In this document: positions 61,860-64,000 of the stretch, in pieces | Position numbering within the stretch: position 1 is the first letter of the stretch | How the letters are laid out: every line of letters starts with the position of its first letter | Assembly (NCBI GenBank): GCA_043759595.1 | Contig: JAYVLG010000183.1 | Location: forward strand, 1-64,000 | Direction of reading: 5' to 3' | Origin: Sulfurirhabdus sp043759595 | Lineage (GTDB): Bacteria; Pseudomonadota; Gammaproteobacteria; Burkholderiales; SMCO01 | DNA: 64,000 bases | Position numbers and translations under genes: made by a program | Notes under the pieces: model-generated | What the model saw: only the letters and a program-made list of their open reading frames with translations | What the model was told of the DNA's origin: nothing | Database searches by the model: none

Positions 61860-63176
61860 ATGAGCAATTCACAAACACTGCACGAGCAATACGGCAGTTA
61901 CCAGCATGGTATTCGGCACAATCAATCCCAGTTTTTGCACCAGTTGCTGCAAGTATTTATGGTTGGATTAACGCTGGGCATGATGCGCACAGTAATCCCA
62001 GCGCTTGCCGAAAGCGAATTCGGCGTACCTAAAGGCTCATTCATGTTGTTAATGACTTTTGTGGTGGCGTTTGGTTTTGTGAAGGGTACACTCAATTTTG
62101 TAGCCGGTAGACTTTCTGAACGCATGGGACGCAAAAACGTGCTTTTATTAGGTTGGGTTTCTGCTTTGCCGATTCCCCTGATGATACTGTATGCGCCTGG
62201 CTGGAACTGGATTGTGGCTGCGACGGTATTGCTTGGTGTCAATCAGGGATTTACATGGTCCATGACACAAACATCCAAACTCGACATTACGCGTGCAGAT
62301 CAACGCGGATTAACCATCGGCCTTAATGAATTCTCAGGCTATGTGGGCGTTGCCATTGCGGGTATTGTCACGGGCTACATGGCTCAGGCTTTTGGTGCAC
62401 GGGAAGGATTACTTATTTTTGGCATGGTGGTTATAACGCTGGCCATTGCAATCACACTGATTTGGGTAAAGGAAACCTTGCCTTGGGCCAAGGCAGAGGG
62501 TGCGCGTCACGCAGCCGGAATGCTTTTGGCACCGAACCCCCGCTATCCAACCAATATTGCAGACAACCCTACTACCTGGGAAGTTTTCACGCTAATGTCC
62601 TGGCGTGACAAGCGCATGGCAGCCATCAGCCAGGCAGGATTAGTTGAAAAATTTGTCGATGCGCTTATCTGGGTGTTTTATCCGGTGTTTCTTTATCAGC
62701 ATGGGCTGAATCTGGCAAATATCGGCTGGATTGTGGGTGTTTATGGCTTCGTATGGGGTGGTTCGCAATTCATCACAGGCAAGCTCTCTGATCATATAGG
62801 CAGACATAAACCCATCATTTTGGGCATGTGGATCTGTGGTGCAGGTGTCGGCATGATGCTGATGGGCGAAAGCGTGATCTGGTGGTCCATCTCTGCTGCG
62901 GTAACCGGGTTTGGCATGGCGCTGCTCTACCCTAACTTGAGTGCTGCAGTTGCAGATATTGCTCACCCAAACTGGCGTGGTTCCGCCATCGGTATCTATC
63001 GGTTCTGGCGAGACCTTGGTTACGGTATAGGAGCACTGGCGCTAGGCTTTGTAGCCAATTACAGTGGTGCAATCACATCCGGCTTCTGGCTTGTCACCAT
63101 TGCCATGTTGGTCTCCGGATTGATCGTTTTGATATGGGGTGAAGAGACCCACCCAAGACTTAATCCAGCTGAATAA
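61860..63176 (+). CDS. MFS transporter
   Basis: The 438 residues form about twelve helices with the major-facilitator loop GRLSERMGRKNVLLLG between helices 2 and 3 and GKLSDHIGRHKPIILGM in the second half. The sequence is closest to generic MFS proteins seen beside sulfur or metal genes; the substrate is unknown. Its place after the persulfide-dioxygenase gene suggests export of a sulfur product (sulfite or similar), by inference. The ATG at 61860 has no strong ribosome site (AACGAC). Confidence 0.8.
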   Translation: MSNSQTLHEQYGSYQHGIRHNQSQFLHQLLQVFMVGLTLGMMRTVIPALAESEFGVPKGSFMLLMTFVVAFGFVKGTLNFVAGRLSERMGRKNVLLLGWVSALPIPLMILYAPGWNWIVAATVLLGVNQGFTWSMTQTSKLDITRADQRGLTIGLNEFSGYVGVAIAGIVTGYMAQAFGAREGLLIFGMVVITLAIAITLIWVKETLPWAKAEGARHAAGMLLAPNPRYPTNIADNPTTWEVFTLMSWRDKRMAAISQAGLVEKFVDALIWVFYPVFLYQHGLNLANIGWIVGVYGFVWGGSQFITGKLSDHIGRHKPIILGMWICGAGVGMMLMGESVIWWSISAAVTGFGMALLYPNLSAAVADIAHPNWRGSAIGIYRFWRDLGYGIGALALGFVANYSGAITSGFWLVTIAMLVSGLIVLIWGEETHPRLNPAE

Positions 63177-63240
63177 TGCTTGCAGAATATATTTCGAAGA
63201 ATGAGTTAACCTCGGCAATTTTTTCTAAAGGGTGATCTGA

Positions 63241-63885
63241 TTGGCTCCTGATGAATACGATGCCTGGTATCAAACACCAAGGGGTAGCTGGATTGGTCAG
63301 ACTGAATACCAGCTAATACGTACACTTCTTCGAGCAGAACCCGGATCAAGCCTTGTCGATATTGGGTGCGGTACAGGGTATTTCACCCGGCACTTTGCGA
63401 AGGATGGCTTGCTGGTCGCAGGTTTAGACCCTAATCAGTCGATGATCGACTATGCGCAATTGCATCGAGTAGCTGATGAACGCTACATTCGTGGCAATGC
63501 CGTCGCCCTGCCCTTTTCTGATTGTTCTTTCAAATATTGTTCTGCCATTACCTCTCTTTGTTTTATAAAGGATCAGGCTTTAGCTGTTTCTGAAATGGTG
63601 CGTGTTACGGAGACTCGCATAGCGCTTGGTCTTCTGAATCGCCATAGTCTGCTTTACCTGCAGAAAGGCAAAAATGGTGGATCTGGTGCCTATAAAGGGG
63701 CACATTGGCATACAGTGTCAGAAGTGTATCAACTGTTCTTCGGTTTGCCGGTAAGCAATCTGCAGATTCGCTCTGCAATTTATCTTCCTGGTGGTAATTT
63801 TATGGCAAGAAGCATTGAGGCAATAATGTATCACCGGCTTCTTCTTGGTGGTTTCCTCATCGTAACGGGTGATATTATTCATTAA
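63241..63885 (+). CDS. Class I SAM-dependent methyltransferase
   Basis: A 214-residue UbiE-type methyltransferase. Motif I is LVDIGCGTGYFTRHF, motif II acid in VAGLDPNQSMIDYA; the block YIRGNAVALPFSDCSFKYC is the motif III region. The C-terminus (LPGGNFMARSIEAIMYHRLL, then LGGFLIVTG) is common to methylases found near sulfur metabolism genes, though I cannot name the substrate. The TTG at 63241 has AAGGGTGA ending six bases upstream. It is likely the end of the operon; 63886-64000 holds no gene, only a perfect 12-bp palindrome AATTCTAGAATT at 63895-63906. Confidence 0.78.
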   Translation: MAPDEYDAWYQTPRGSWIGQTEYQLIRTLLRAEPGSSLVDIGCGTGYFTRHFAKDGLLVAGLDPNQSMIDYAQLHRVADERYIRGNAVALPFSDCSFKYCSAITSLCFIKDQALAVSEMVRVTETRIALGLLNRHSLLYLQKGKNGGSGAYKGAHWHTVSEVYQLFFGLPVSNLQIRSAIYLPGGNFMARSIEAIMYHRLLLGGFLIVTGDIIH

Positions 63886-64000
63886 CACAGAAATAATTCT
63901 AGAATTTCACAACTGCATATGTATATACATTTCAATTCGCAACCCCATAATAATTATGGATTTTAAATACCAGAAATCTTTATGCTGGTTCCGTCGCGAT

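Overview
The window is 64 kb of a Gram-negative chromosome, most likely a betaproteobacterium of the Nitrosomonadales type (Gallionella/Nitrosomonas-like). That placement is inference. It rests on the gene order lpxD-fabZ-lpxA-lpxB-rnhB, on rpoE-rseA-rseB-rseC-degQ-grx-lepA-lepB-DUF4845-rnc-era-recO-pdxJ-acpS-nagZ, on a DUF4936 gene next to ygfZ, on a protein with a PEP-CTERM-like tail, and on moderate, slightly AT-rich base composition. Most of the window is dense core genome with 1-14 base overlaps between co-directional genes.

Layout. 1-4058: lipid A and fatty acid genes with rnhB. 4121-8854: a CopD-like membrane protein, the flagellar stator pair motAB, a membrane-anchored methyltransferase and an HDOD signalling protein. 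8844-12606: an isolated SenB-type glycosyltransferase, a GYF/pentapeptide membrane protein, a SpoU rRNA methylase and the PEP synthase regulator ppsR, divergent from ppsA. 15106-17142: feoAB on the minus strand behind a clear Fur box. 17422-21610: pyrG-kdsA-eno-ftsB. 21600-22915: DUF4936 and ygfZ. 23071-26931: sdhCDAB-sdhE-ygfX. 27304-28612: a sigma-54 promoter and a secreted HAF-repeat protein with a PEP-CTERM-like tail. 28855-30426: nadB. 30699-47069: the long envelope-stress, translation, repair and lipid run from rpoE to pgsA. 47127-47498: tRNA-Gly, tRNA-Cys, tRNA-Leu. 47530-52218: DUF1178, a methyltransferase, an exonuclease/GIY-YIG fusion, a cold-shock protein, DUF3050 and an unknown protein. 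52550-58862: a sigma-54-preceded exopolysaccharide cassette. 58920-59819: a diguanylate cyclase. 60243-63176: a sulfur-responsive cassette (ArsR-rhodanese regulator, persulfide-dioxygenase-like hydrolase, MFS transporter), then a methyltransferase.

How the parts fit. The most interesting accessory material is the surface-polysaccharide system. The secreted PEP-CTERM-like protein (27515) and the polysaccharide cassette (52705) lie 25 kb apart, yet each has a GG-N10-GC sigma-54 promoter upstream, which suggests shared RpoN control of matrix protein and matrix polysaccharide. The cassette holds a GT2 synthase, a secreted NodB deacetylase, an MBOAT O-acyltransferase and an SGNH-like partner. Its synthase gene carries an in-frame TAA at codon 133, exactly after the conserved VPSY strand, so the strain may have lost the polymer or reads through the stop. 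No exosortase, polymerase or export genes lie in the window.

Other points are a SenB homologue without senA or senC, a nested 12-bp inverted repeat between the persulfide hydrolase and MFS genes, a perfect FNR-type palindrome in a convergent intergenic gap, an intrinsic-terminator-like hairpin 11 bases before lepA, and two minus-strand gene remnants (27024-27247 and 59942-60082). I saw no insertion sequence, prophage, CRISPR array or rRNA gene.
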